Of a DNA stretch of 64,000 bases, positions 1 to 12,563 are shown piece by piece. Below the pieces are notes generated by a model, which was not told the DNA's origin, made no database searches, and saw only the letters and a program-made list of their open reading frames with translations. Source of the DNA: Piromyces finnis (Eukaryota; Neocallimastigomycota; Neocallimastigomycetes; Neocallimastigales; Neocallimastigaceae); assembly GCA_002104945.1 (NCBI GenBank), contig MCFH01000030.1, positions 248,001-312,000 on the forward strand, read 5' to 3'. The stretch's first letter is position 1, and each line of letters begins with the position of its first letter. The translations under genes and the position numbers were made by a program.

Positions 1-3000
1 TTTGTACCACAAATTAAAAGTGAAAATCCCGTTAATGATTTATCTGGGATTAAAAAATCTTCATATAATTTAGCACATGTGATATTTTCTTTTTCTAATT
101 AAAAGAAAATGGTAAATTATCATTTATATTGAAAAATTAACATTAAAAAAAAAATGAATTTTATAAAAAGCTTACTACATTCTTTCCAGATATCAATTAC
201 TGAACATGGGTTTGTTAAGGTTGAATATATCCATATTTCACCATCATATTTCAATATATATAAATAGTCTATATAAATATAAAATTATTAAAATCTTTTT
301 CTAATTTATAAAATGTATATAATAATTATAATAAATATTTACTTAAAGCTGGACTATACAAAACATCTTTTATCACTTCATTATCGATATATGGAATAGC
401 TGTGGTGATAATTTCACCTGTAATTGGGGATATTAATCGAATACCACCATCAAGGGTACGACAGACAACTCTATTTGGGCAATTAAAATTTTTACTAAAT
501 TCTAATGATAATGGTGGTGATCTTTAAATGTAAATTTATTTATGTATTTGAAAAGTTTGTTAATAATTTAATTATATGAAATAAATAAGATGATATAATG
601 TATGTCAGTTCGTAAAAAAAAAGTTATCTACTTTAATGATGTAAAGCAATCTGTAATGTTATTGAAATTCCAGAGGATAACTTCTCTTTCAGAATAAGTT
701 AAGAATTGATTTTCATCAATAATTTTAAGTCCATAAGAAGGTTCTTTTAAATATAATTTATATATTTCTTGAAAATTAACTAAATTAAATAAACGAATTG
801 ATCCATCAAAAGAAGCTGATAAAAATGCTGGTTTTCCTGGAACAATTTCCAATCCAGTAATGGCATTAGTATGATTATTAAACATATGAAGTAAATCATC
901 TGAACTGTTTCTTATTTGAACTATTTTTTTTTAAAAAAATATCATAAGAAAGGAAGAATCATCATAATAATTATACTATAGTTATTAATTACTTGATCCG
1001 TCAGCAATACCAATTATATCATATACAAAAGGATTATAAGAGGTAATACATGTTATAAATTTATTTGATTTATTTTTGAATCGTTTAATTTCTTTTCCTG
1101 TTTCAATATCCACTACCTTTTTATATTTAATTTGCAATAAAAGTTTTTTTTAGGATATATAGATTTATTATTATATATGTAAAAATATTTAATTTAGATA
1201 TTGGTATTGATTAAATATATATATATATGTATTTGTGTATGTAGTTTTTTGTAATTCAATTAATTTTGTTAAAATATTAAATTATTATAGAAAAAAAAAA
1301 GTTCATATTACAATAGCCATTTTTTTTAATATTAAATAAATTTTTGATGTAGGTTCATTTAAATAAACATTTTTAATCCATTCTTCATCTGGTAATTCTG
1401 TATTATATTCTAAACGTAATTTCTGAACTACAATTGTCTGTGAACTTTTTCTGGATTATATATCAAAAATAAAAACATTTTAATTAATTTGTATAAAAAA
1501 TAATTGTACATTTTTTTAAAAAAATATTCTTATATATATCAAAATACCCATTTGTTTCAATATCTAGTGAATAAAACTATTTATAATTATTAATATAAAA
1601 TTAATTTATATGATATTTATATATATATGGACTAAATTATATAATTGAAAATGATTATTTCATTACATTAACTTTATGAGCACCGATAGCAATTAATTCG
1701 TTCCTTGAATTATTATATTTTAAACTTTATCATGAAATATAACAAATATAATATTTTAATAAATATATATATTTATATTTATATTTTTTTTAATATTTTA
1801 GTCTATTAAAAGGTTGTCTATTTGATGTTATACTAACATATATACATTAAATTCTGTATGGAAAAAGGTATTTAGCTCAAATTTCGAATTAAATATCTAT
1901 ATATAAAATATTAATAGATAATAATTATATCAACATTTTTTTTTCTTTCATTCCAATGAATATATTTAATTATGATAAATCAATGTAGCAAAAATAAATA
2001 TATATTATATTTATTATTTACTTCAATCACTGTACTATTGGAACAAACAGCATAATGACCAACTTTTTCTAATAATACATAATTTGATAATTTTTCTTTT
2101 AGTTTTGCAGTTAAAACATGATTAACATTTGATGAACCATCAATATCCATAACATTAACAATATTTGAGTTATTTAAAATAGCCATTGTATAAAGATGAC
2201 GTTTTCTTTGTGTATTTATTAAATTTAATGAACTTTTAATTTCACTTGCGCGTATTTTACCTTCAGTAAAATGTGATGGTAATCGAACATGTTGATCTAC
2301 ATGTAAAATATGGTATTTTGAATAGAATACATATTTAGATATAAATCCATACTTTAATATGTATTGCTCTTGAAAGTTGCTGGCTATCTTTATAATAAAA
2401 CGAATTTGGTCTATATTATTTAGTTGATCTACTTCTAATTCTAATATATTATTATTATCTGATGCATTATTAGCTTCACTTAATTTTAATATAATTCTTT
2501 TATTTCCATTATTAGTATTTTCCTCAACTCCTTCTATTTTATTGATATCATCATTTTCACTTTCATCTTTATTTATTAGCTGTTCATTATTATCTTTTAA
2601 TGATATTTTATTATTTTTGAAATTTTCATCTACTTTAATATCACTAATAGATTTCAAAGATAGATCTTCAGTAATTTCAGAGTTATTGTTAGTTAAACTA
2701 CTTTCCATATTATTATTATTATTAATGTTGTTGTTATTGCTGTTATCATTGTTATCAACATCTTTATTAGTATTCATATTTTTTGATATTTGCTCATAAT
2801 TAATTAATTCTGGTTCATTATTAAAACTGACATTCTGCTTTTTTCTCTTTTCATTATTATTTTCATTTTTTAATTGTTGATTATACTCTGTAATAGCTTC
2901 AGTATCATTTTTATTATTAATATTCACATATAATTTTTCATCACCATTTTTTTCAGTAGAATTTTCATCTATTGATACAATTCTTGTCATATCATTTATA

Positions 3001-3062
3001 GATAATTTATTATTATTAATTCCATCATCGATAGTGTTATAATTATTTAAATTATTACTCAT
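1..3062 (-). CDS. WD40-repeat protein, 3' end beyond left edge (possibly WDR97-like)
   Basis: The start ATG is at 3062 and exon 1 runs to 2022, with a clean GT donor after the residues STVIE. The first ~180 residues are Asn/Glu-rich low complexity, followed by the first propeller blades. Further minus-strand exons are visible near 1890-1650 (reads ..NSRNELIAIGAHKVNV), 1455-1320 (..ELPDEEWIKNVYLNEP), 1130-990 (..VVDIETGKEIKRF), 895-628 (ITGLEIVPGKPAFLSASFDG, then VILWNF), 525-350 (PNRVVCRTLDGGIRL), 240-155 (EIWIYSTLTNPCSVIDIWKE) and 95-1. These are typical beta-propeller blades with GH/WD-like endings. The order and the late blades with NPCSVID recall WDR97-type proteins of flagellated eukaryotes, but this is from memory and uncertain. 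Splice sites between exons 2 and 4 are not resolved. The protein continues past position 1, so length and C terminus are unknown. Confidence 0.8.
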
Positions 3063-3934
3063 ACTTTTTTTTTTAACTTGTTTTAATAAATTCCATTTAA
3101 AATAACATAAAAAAAAGTATAAGAATTTTTTAATGTTTTTAGTATCTTAGTATTATTAAATACAAAAAAAAAAAGAATTTGTATTTTCTTTTTTTTTTTT
3201 CTATCTAAATTATAATAGTTATTTTTTGAAAAGTGATTTGTTATATCATATACAAGTTTAATTATTATTATTTTGAAAGTTTAATAATTAATATATATAT
3301 ATATTTTTACCGAGAAATAAACATTAAATAAAATAAAATAAAAGAAATCAAAAATTAAAATTTAATAATTTTTATATTAACAAAAGAACTATAATTTTGC
3401 TATTCATTTAACTATAATTAAAATTTTAATCTATTTATTAATTTCCGAGTCAAATAATTTTAGATAACTGCTTCTTTTTTTTTTTTTTTTTTTTAATATG
3501 AAAAGGTAGGTTAAACAGTGGTATTGTTGTAATTATATAAACAAATGAAATAACACAATTATTAATTAATAGAAATCTTAAAATTATTTATATGTATGAT
3601 AAGATATTTTATTATAATATATATATTTTTAAAATTTTTGATATTTTGATTTTTATAATTTAAATTCTAGGGTTGTTATAATCTTTATTAATTTCTATTT
3701 CTTAAAAGATAAAAAAATTAATAAATAAAAACATTAATAACAAAAAAAAAAAAAAAAAAAAAGAAATCTTTTTTTTATTATTTGTATTCTTCTTCTTTTT
3801 TTTTTTTTTTTAAACTTATTTTTAAAAAAAAATCTATTTATTAATAATTTGAACATTACTAATTAAAGTGCTATTCTTCTTTTCTTTTTCTTAAAGTAAA
3901 TATTAATATTAATTTTATTTGTTTATGTGCTTTT
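3063..3934. other. Intergenic, no gene seen
   Basis: AT-only spacer between two minus-strand genes. It holds several T and A homopolymers (for example the T run near 3474-3494) and no open frame or RNA-like structure. It must contain the promoter of the WD40 gene and the 3' region of the Tlg2 gene. Confidence 0.7.
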
Positions 3935-5679
3935 TTATTCCTTATCATTATTATCGCCGCCATGACATAATACTTTTATCAATACTATAAATATAAAAAG
4001 AAGTAAGATAATTCCTAGAGCATATAAGCATATAACCATACTTTTTTGGGTCCTTTTTTGATATTTTGTAGCTTTTGTTAATTGAACAGTAGCTTTTTCC
4101 ATATTAGTATCTACTTGTTCAATATTATAATCAATTCTGTCTAAAATAGTACCTTGATCAATAACCATTGTCTGCAGTTCTCTAAAAATACCTAATAATT
4201 CATTAATTGATTTTGAAATCTCATTTATTTCTTTTTCTCTTTGTGATACTATTTGATCTGTGGATCCTTCTTCCATTAATTGTAATTGATTACTTGATAC
4301 ATACTATTATTATTATTATTATTATTATTATTGATTTATATAATATTTCAAAAAAAAAAAAAAAAATAAAATAAAATAAAATAAAAAATTTATATTAGAA
4401 CTTATTCATTATTAAATATATTATTTAAATCATATATTTACCAATAATCCATCATCATCGTCATCATCATCAAAACCTGGTATCATTTTTTTTGAACTAA
4501 ATGGATCAGTTTGCATTAAACTATTATTTATTTTGGTTTCTTGGTTTCTTAATTCTATTATGTTTTTTTTATTTTGTATTATAATATATTTGAAAATATA
4601 AAATATTAATTATTTTATAATATAATAAGAATAAGATGTCGATATTAGATATTGTTAATAATTAATTATATTTATTATTATATTATAGTAAAAAATTGTA
4701 ATTACTTGATAAATATGAAGATTGTGTTTTCCTGAATATTTGTGATATATCTTGTATTTTAGTAGCTAAAGATACTTGTATATTTTTCTTTAATTTATTA
4801 GATTGAGTATTATCTGTTGTAACACCCATATTTTGGATTCTTCTTTGACACATTACAATATTCTAACATATTTTACAAAAAAAGTTTTAAATAAGAATTT
4901 ATATTTATTCAAGCTTTTTTTTTTCTGTTAAAAAAAATATCCTACAATAAACATACCTGGGTTATTTCATCAGTTTTTTCATTAATTAATCTTTCTTCTT
5001 CATCTTTATTTTCAAAATTTGGTATTAGATGTTTTTTGTGCATATCACTTAAAATATTTACTATTTAAATTATGATTATTAAAATATAAAATTAATATGA
5101 CTTTTTATAAATAAAATTTATCACTCTTTATTTTTAAGATATATTTAAAACAATATTTACTTTCTTTTGTTATGTTATCAACATTTTCATTTATCTATAA
5201 AAAAATGTAAATAATAATAATATTTAATTATGATTAATATATATACAATTTAAAATGAAAATATATTAATATATAATTAATTATATTATAACAAGTATTT
5301 ATTTATATTATACCTCATCAACTAAATCCATCCTTTTGTAATAAATTATCGATAATAATGAATAAGAAAAGAAAAAGAAAATTACTAAATAATTTAATGA
5401 ATTTATTTATTAAATTATTTATTATTTTTATATTAAATACCATAACGGTGGTAATGAACTTAATTCAGCCATTGGAATTATTTCTGGTTTATTACCGGAT
5501 TCTTTTATTATAAAATTATTATCTCTCTTAATTAAACCAACCATTTCTGAATCTATTCCTCCACTTGAATCATAACCTTCATTATTTACCGTAAGAGATA
5601 TAGCACCTGAATTTATTGTATTTTTTGAATATGTATTTCTATATTGGATAAATAATGCTTTTCTTGACCTTGTTGCCAT
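3935..5679 (-). CDS. TLG2: Syntaxin-16/Tlg2-type Qa-SNARE, 7 exons, 344 aa
   Basis: Target-membrane SNARE expected to drive endosome-to-TGN fusion. Exons on the minus strand are 5679-5441, 5332-5314 (19 nt), 5194-5161, 5060-4957, 4862-4706, 4554-4442 and 4303-3935. All are in phase with GT..AG borders. Family marks in order: an N-terminal MATRSRKALFIQYRNT (like the STX16 N-peptide), PPLWMDLVDE, LSDMHKKHLIPNF, SLATKIQDISQIFRKTQSSYL, and then the SNARE helix with ELLGIFRELQTMVIDQG and ILDRIDYNIEQV. The zero-layer Gln is about residue 272, so the motif is intact. A single C-terminal anchor (SMVICLYALGIILLLFIFIV) spans about residues 311-335. An acidic Asp run, about eight in a row, sits just before the SNARE motif. 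Length is normal for the family. Identification is confident; the exon model is inferred by eye. Confidence 0.93.
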
Positions 5680-5909
5680 TTTGTATTATATTGTTAAAAT
5701 GATTATTTATGTTTTTTTTTTGTTTGTTTGTTTTATTTAATTTATTTTAAATTTATATACTGTTTTGTTTTATAATATTGCTTTGTTGATATGGATATAA
5801 TGCAATATATTACAGAAATTTGATTATATATGTAAAAGGAAATGAATGTCTTCGGTATATTTGATTGTTATAAAATAAAATGTTATAATTTTATTTTTTA
5901 ATTTATTGG

Positions 5910-5931
5910 AAAAAAAAAAAAAAAAAAAAAA
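5910..5931 (-). promoter_or_regulatory. Poly(dA:dT) tract upstream of Tlg2
   Basis: A 22-nt uninterrupted A run (T on the gene's strand) lies about 230 nt upstream of the start codon. Such tracts exclude nucleosomes at fungal promoters in general. The role here is inferred from position only. Confidence 0.3.
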
Positions 5932-8354
5932 GTTTATACAAATTTACTTTTCGTATTATAAAATTATATATAAAATTTAATATTGAATTTATTTTATTGT
6001 TGACATTCACACTCAATATTTTTATTTTTTATTGTTATTATATAAACAATATCTAAAAAAATGTTAATTAATAACAACAAAAATTATACTTTTCTTCTAT
6101 TTTTAAATTTTCTTTTATTATTTAATTGTTATAACTTTATCTTATTTTCATTTATTTATTTATTTATTTATTTATTTAAATATTGATATATAGAAATTAT
6201 ACATATACTAATAAAAAAAGAAAAAGAAAGAAAAAAAAAAACTTTAGATATTTATATATCCCTCTATAAAAATTTAAATCTTTCAAATGAAAAACTTTTT
6301 ATTTTGATAATATGACCATTGAAATTTTTAAAAGTTCAAATAATTATGATTTAATATATATAATATTACACCTTTATTTAAACTTTAATAAATAAAATAA
6401 AAAAATAAAAATATTTATATTTCTTTATTTTATTTACCTTTCTTTCTTTTCTTTTCTTTTCTTTTTTTTTCTTTTATTATTTTTTAATTATAAAATTAAT
6501 CTTTAAAAATATATAATATCTTTATTAAAGAAAAGTATTTATACTTTTATTAATGATTTTATTTATATATTTTTTTTGTAACAGATTAAATTAATTAATA
6601 ATAATAAACAGGATAATCTAAATTAATTTTTCTTTCATATACTGCTTCTGATTTATTCTGCTAATACACAAAATTACTAAAGATTATTTACTTTATAAAA
6701 TATATTATTAACAAATCTTTTTAGTTTTTTTATTTTTATTTTATTTTACTTTTATTATTTTTTTAACAAAATAAAAATTTATATAATTTAAATATTTTTT
6801 TATAAAAATAAAATTTTCAAAAATTTATAATATACATATGTTATTATACCCATTTTTTTTTATTCATTTTTTTAAAAAAGTACTTTTTTAATAGCTATAA
6901 AAACATAAAATATATTACATTAATGAAGTTTCAAAATATATAATATATCATTTTAAAAATAAAATAAAACGTTTATTTTTTTTATGAATATTATATTTTA
7001 TATTCTATATTTATATTGTAAAAAAAAAAAAATAGAATATAATTTTATGAAAAATAATGATTATCATTGTAGTTAATAGTTTCAATAGTAATAGTAGTAG
7101 AATTAAAATTATTGGTTTTTTAAAACAAAAAATAACTTGTCTTAATAATCATTTTTCTTTAAAAAAATAAGAGCAATAATTTTAATTACAATCATCACAT
7201 AATCATTCAACTTTTTTTAAGTAGAACTAATCTATTTTTATTTAACTTATAAAAATGTTTTATTTAAGTAATCTTTCCAAATATAAATAATTATTTTTAT
7301 TTTATTTATTATTATTTACCCAAATATTTATTATTTATTATATATGAATTATATATAAATAGTTTAATTGTTATGTTTATTTTGAATTTATATTTAATTA
7401 TAATGCTTTTTAACTTTATGATTTACTGTTAAGATATTCTTTCTTTTCAAAAAGTATGATATGTATATTATATTTTTTCTAACCCTAATTTTAGAAAAAA
7501 CAACATATTATTAAGCCTAAAAAGGATTTCGTTATAATAATTAAATTATTAAAACTTTTTATATGAAAACTGTATTCAAATAAATGAAAAAATGCCTTTT
7601 TTTCTATTTCAAATAATGCATTCATATTTAGCTTCGATTGGTGAATACTTTATTTACTTTATATAAGTATTTTAATAAACTTTTTTTTTTTTTTTTTTTG
7701 GCTTATAAAAAATAAATATATTTAAGTTTTAATTAAATAGTGCGGATATACCATAGCGGATTATAACGGAGTATTTTAACTATTATTACGCTAAATTTGT
7801 TTTATATACAATACTATAAATATACAATATTTTCTTTTAAAAAAGTATTAATTACTTAATAAACTCTTATTAAATTTTTTTTTTTACTAAAAATATATAA
7901 TACATAAAACTTTTTTTTATAAAGAAGAATCACCATAAACATTTATACTATAAATTTATGAAATTATAAAATATATTATAATATTAATATTTTATGTATT
8001 AAAATATAATTCATTTTAATATTAATTAAAAAAAAAACTATATAAAATATACAAATATTAAAACATAAAATAAAATATAATTAATTTGATTCTTAACATT
8101 TATATTTATAATAATTGAATATAAATGAAATAATCAATAGAAACAATCATAACACTAACTCATTTTTAACTCTCACTAATAATCTTTATATTCAACAATT
8201 TAAAATAAAGCAAGAATTTATATTCACTTAGACCCTGCATTTATTTAAACTTCAAAAAAGAAAAATAACTTTTTAATATAATAAAAAACGGTTTAGGAGA
8301 AAAATATAATACTTATACATAATAATAAATGTTTTATATATAATCTTTATTTTT

Positions 8355-8463
8355 AAAAAGTGTATAAAAACAATGTATAAAAAAAAATTTAATTAGTAAA
8401 TTTTTTTTTATACATTGTTTTAGAGATAAAAAATTAATAATTATATCTCTAAAATACTTTTTT
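8355..8463. repeat. Two adjacent hairpins within a short terminal inverted repeat
   Basis: A perfect 25-bp inverted repeat (8367-8391 with 8397-8421, 5-nt loop) is followed directly by an 11-bp inverted repeat (8418-8428 with 8444-8454). A short outer pair brackets both (AAAAAGT at 8355-8361 and ACTTTTT at 8456-8462). No coding potential. It could be a foldback/MITE relic or a structured transcript. Confidence 0.6.
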
Positions 8464-8572
8464 TTAATAAGCTTATATAACTTTACTTTATATAGCTATT
8501 AGTTGAATTATTACTCTTTGATTTTATTACATGAATTATTCATTTTAATTATGTATATATATATATATATTA

Positions 8573-8606
<34 letters not shown>

Positions 8607-10556
8607 TTGTATCTTTTATATTTTAATAAAATATTTATATTTCTTGAAATGAAAATAATAACAATAATAAATTCTATCCTAAAATATCATTATAATTGTA
8701 GTTCATTATCTTTTTTTTTTTTGAGATAGTATTATCTTCTGATAAAATATTACATTAATTAAATCAGAAATACCTAAACATTATAATTAATAAGTAGAAA
8801 TATTAAAATAAATGAACATTTTTTTAACATTTAATCATTTCTAATTCAATAAATATAACATTATTATATTATTATAACTTCCTAAGTTTTGAAAAAGTCT
8901 AATTCAATTAAATGTTTATTATAAATTAAAATTTAAAAAAGAGAAATTCTTTGTTATAAATTTTAAATTAATGTAATTTTAATTAATAATAAAATTTAAT
9001 ATTTAACTCTTTAATTTTTAAAACATTTTTAAAAAAAAAAATTTATATTTAAAAAAAAATGTTATTTTTAAGAAATAGGAAACATTAATTATTATAAAAT
9101 TAAAATAAAAATAAAATAAAAACTTTTTTTTATGTATAAGAGAAAAGAAAGAAGAAAAAAATACTTTTATATAAACTCCTCTCTGATTAAGGCTTTTGGT
9201 TCAACCCCACATAAGTTAATTCTACTATAGAAAAGATTTATGGGTACTTACCATATTGTAATAATAAGTAATAATAAGATATTAACATTTTTCTGTGAAT
9301 TACCATTAGAATTGTTCTAATAAATAGAAAGGGTATACTCGGACATTATAATAAGTAAATCCTGATTAATTAATTTTTTCTAATTATAATAACTGGTTTT
9401 AAAAATTCTTTTAATTATTTTTTTTTTTTTGTTTTATTTCTGTTTATACCATTTCTTTTAATCTTTTGTTAAAATAACATATATGATTTAATTATTTTCT
9501 ATTTTTTCTTTTTATTTAATATTTATAATTTGGTAAGTAAAAAAAAAATCCATTTTTATTTAATGGGATTATAGTATATTATTTCTATATTTAGAATTAA
9601 TTTCTATTTTACTAACTAAAAAAAAAAAATGTTTAAAATAAATAGTCTTTTTATGATATAAAAATCTATTTTTATATTTTGATGTTTGATCTATAAATTC
9701 AATGTGGAATACATTACATTCATTAAATGTAAACAACATTTTTATGATCACATGACATAAATCTCATTTTATAACTTTAAAATTCATGGGGTAAACTTTC
9801 TTCTTTTCATTTGAAAAGGCTAATAAATTACTTTTCATTTAAATTTTTTTGCCAAAGTAATTTAATTCAAAGTAGATTATTTTATTATCCTAACATAAGT
9901 TGTTGAAAAATTAATTAAAAAGTAAATTATAAAATTTTTATATTCATAATTTTTTTAAATAATTCTAAACAAATAATAATTGTGTGTATGTGTGTGTGGG
10001 GGGGAATATAAATATAAATATTAGTTAATAAATAAATAAATGAAAATTGAATAATAAACATAAATGGAATTCATAAGAAATTGACATTTGAAATAACAAT
10101 AATGAAAACAGCAATATTAATGATAATAAGTTAAAGATAATTAATAAAGAATATGAATATTAGACTCAGTGGTAAAGAATTAATTCTTTTTTAATTAATA
10201 ATAAAATTAAAATAAAGTAATAATTAACAATTATAACAATTGCAAATGATAAAATAAATAAGAGTTAATAAAGGATAAGTATAAAAAAAATTTTTTTTAT
10301 TTAAATTAAAATAGATTTATAAAAATAAAATATGAAGTTAAATAGTTAATGATAAACAATGCAATGACAATACAATGATTATCAGTATTATTTTATTATA
10401 TAATAATTGCTAAATTAAAAATTATTATAAACATTAATTGAGCTATTATTATTAACTATATTTTTATATATTTTTTTATAATTAATACAATTAATATTGA
10501 AAATAAATGTAAATAAAACCTCTATTATATTAAATCAATAAAAATAAGAAATAAAA

Positions 10557-12563
10557 ATGTCAAAGAAAATACTGGAACCAATTAAGGTTGGAAACATGAC
10601 CTTAAAAAATCGTATCATGTTTCCACCATTAACTACAGGTTATGAAGAAAGAGATGGATCGATTGGTGAACGTAGTTTAGGTTTTTATGAAAGATTAGCA
10701 AAAGGTGGTACATCTTATATTGTTGTTGGTGATGTTGCTCCGGTTAAAACAGCTTCTCCAACACCAAAATTATTTGATGATAGTCAAATTCCAATGTTTA
10801 AAAATTTAGCAGATATATTACATAAATATGATGCAAAGGTTGCTCTTCAAATTTTCTATCCAGAATATGATGTTTTCGGTGTTGGTAAATTAATGGTTCA
10901 AGCTGGTATGACTAGACAAGCTGCTGCTAAAGCAAAAGCAGAGGGTAATGAAGAAGAAGCTTTAAAACAAACACAAATTGCTGAAAAGGTTACTAAAGAA
11001 GCCTATGCAAAATTACATTATGATATGCAACATTTTGTTTCAGAAGCTTCTATTGAGCAACTTCAGCAAATTAAGAAATCTATTGCTAGTTGTGCTACAA
11101 GAGCTCAAACTGCAGGTGTAGATGCAATTGAAATTCATGGAGATAGATTAATAGGATCCTTATGTTCTTCCTTATTAAATCATAGAACTGATAATTATGG
11201 TGGTGAATTTGAAAATCGTATTAGATTTGCTATTGAAGTTGTTGAAGCTATTAAAGAAGCTGCCCCATTACTAACCATTGAATATAAATTACCAATTATC
11301 ACTGTCAATCCAAATGGATCATTAAGAGGTAAAGGTGGATTAGAAGAAGATGAAGGTATTCAATTTGCAAAAATTTTAGAAGCTCATGGTGTTCATATGA
11401 TTCAAGTTGCTCAAGCCAATCATACCGGTAATATGGGTGATACTATTCCACCAATGGGTGATCTTCCATATAATTGGACCTTACCTGTAGCTAAAAGAGT
11501 AAAGGAAGTTGTCTCAATCCCAGTTATTACTGTTGGTCGTATTATTTCAGTAGAAATGGGTGAACGAATTTTACAAAATGATGAAGCTGATATCATTGGA
11601 TTTGGTCGTTCTTCCTTAGCAGACCCTGATATTCCAGTTAAAACCGAAAGAGGGCAATGTATTAGACAATGTTTAAATTGTAATAAAGGTTGTGTGGATG
11701 CTCTTCAAGGTAGAAGATATGTTTCTTGTGTATTAAATGCTGAAAATGGTAATGAAACAACTACCTTTATTACTCCAGCAGAAACAAAGAAAAATGTCGT
11801 TGTTATTGGTGCTGGTATTGCCGGTTTAGAAGCAGCAAGAGTAGCAGCTGTTAAGGGTCATAAAGTTACTTTATTTGAAAAGGAAGATAAAATTGGTGGA
11901 CAAATCAATATTGCTGCCGTTCCACCAAGAAAATGCGAAATTCTACGTTCTATTGAATATTATGAAAAGGTAATGCCAGAATTAAATATTACACTTAAGC
12001 TTAATTCAATAGCTAGCATAGAAGAAATAAATACCTATGATGTATGTATTGTTGCCATTGGTGCTCATAATATGCCACTTCCAATGAAGTCTGAAAATTC
12101 CAATGTAGTTTCTTCTTGGGAAGTATTAAAGGGAAAGGAAGTTTCCGGAGATTGTGTTGTTTTAGGTGGTGGTTTAGTTGGAACAGAAACAGCTGAATAC
12201 CTTGCAACTCATGGTCATAATGTTACTATTATAGAAATGATGGATAAAATAGCTTCTGGTGAATCCGCTACTGTCCTTCCATTAATAATGAAGAGCTTTG
12301 CTAAATACAACGTTAAACAATACGTCAATACTAAAGTAAATGAAATTAAAGATAACACTATCTATGCTACAAACACAACGGATAATACTGATATTGAAAT
12401 TAAAGCAGATACAATCATCAATGCTTTAGGATCAAAAAAGAATTCATTCGATGAAACTGGAATAACTGTTCCATTATTCTATGTTGGTGATTGTTCAGGT
12501 GAAAGAACTTCAGATATAGCTTCTGCTATTCGTTCTGCCTATAAAACTGCTAACAGCATTTAA
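10557..12563 (+). CDS. Old-yellow-enzyme family 2-enoate/2,4-dienoyl-CoA reductase-like flavin/Fe-S protein, intronless, 668 aa
   Basis: Predicted NAD(P)H-dependent reductase of conjugated C=C bonds. It has an N-terminal FMN TIM barrel (about residues 1-360, starting EPIKVGNMTLKNRIMFPPL, with HGDRLIGSLCSSLLNHRTDN and YGG.FENR). A single-cluster 4Fe-4S motif follows, with Cys372, Cys375, Cys379 and Cys391; the spacing is the same as in E. coli FadH. Then comes an FAD/NAD domain with VIGAGIAGLEAARVA near 413-430, VVLGGGLVGTETAEYLA near 530, and a final GDCSGERTSDIASAI FAD contact. No intron, unlike almost every neighbour, and clearly higher GC. This fits acquisition from gut bacteria, where close relatives occur (clostridial enoate reductases and the BaiCD/BaiH group). 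No mitochondrial or secretory signal is evident. The substrate cannot be assigned from sequence. Confidence 0.92.
   Translation: MSKKILEPIKVGNMTLKNRIMFPPLTTGYEERDGSIGERSLGFYERLAKGGTSYIVVGDVAPVKTASPTPKLFDDSQIPMFKNLADILHKYDAKVALQIFYPEYDVFGVGKLMVQAGMTRQAAAKAKAEGNEEEALKQTQIAEKVTKEAYAKLHYDMQHFVSEASIEQLQQIKKSIASCATRAQTAGVDAIEIHGDRLIGSLCSSLLNHRTDNYGGEFENRIRFAIEVVEAIKEAAPLLTIEYKLPIITVNPNGSLRGKGGLEEDEGIQFAKILEAHGVHMIQVAQANHTGNMGDTIPPMGDLPYNWTLPVAKRVKEVVSIPVITVGRIISVEMGERILQNDEADIIGFGRSSLADPDIPVKTERGQCIRQCLNCNKGCVDALQGRRYVSCVLNAENGNETTTFITPAETKKNVVVIGAGIAGLEAARVAAVKGHKVTLFEKEDKIGGQINIAAVPPRKCEILRSIEYYEKVMPELNITLKLNSIASIEEINTYDVCIVAIGAHNMPLPMKSENSNVVSSWEVLKGKEVSGDCVVLGGGLVGTETAEYLATHGHNVTIIEMMDKIASGESATVLPLIMKSFAKYNVKQYVNTKVNEIKDNTIYATNTTDNTDIEIKADTIINALGSKKNSFDETGITVPLFYVGDCSGERTSDIASAIRSAYKTANSI

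Larger units (their letters stand above)
5680..10556. other. 4.9 kb intergenic desert
   Basis: No convincing gene on either strand; open frames are short and made of AT codons. It contains a hairpin cluster at 8355-8463, a TTA microsatellite near 8578-8606, and two small islands of slightly higher GC (about 7738-7795 and 9175-9370) that I could not identify. A long A run at 5910-5931 lies upstream of the Tlg2 start. Confidence 0.65.

Noticed and set aside
9198-9208. GGTTCAACCCC, a perfect tRNA B-box-like string
   Set aside because: No A box, acceptor stem or anticodon arm could be built around it, and the T stem itself has a mismatch. Probably chance or a very old relic.
9569-9751. 60-codon minus-strand frame in the 4.9 kb desert
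   Set aside because: AT-codon run without recognisable domain or plausible exon partners.
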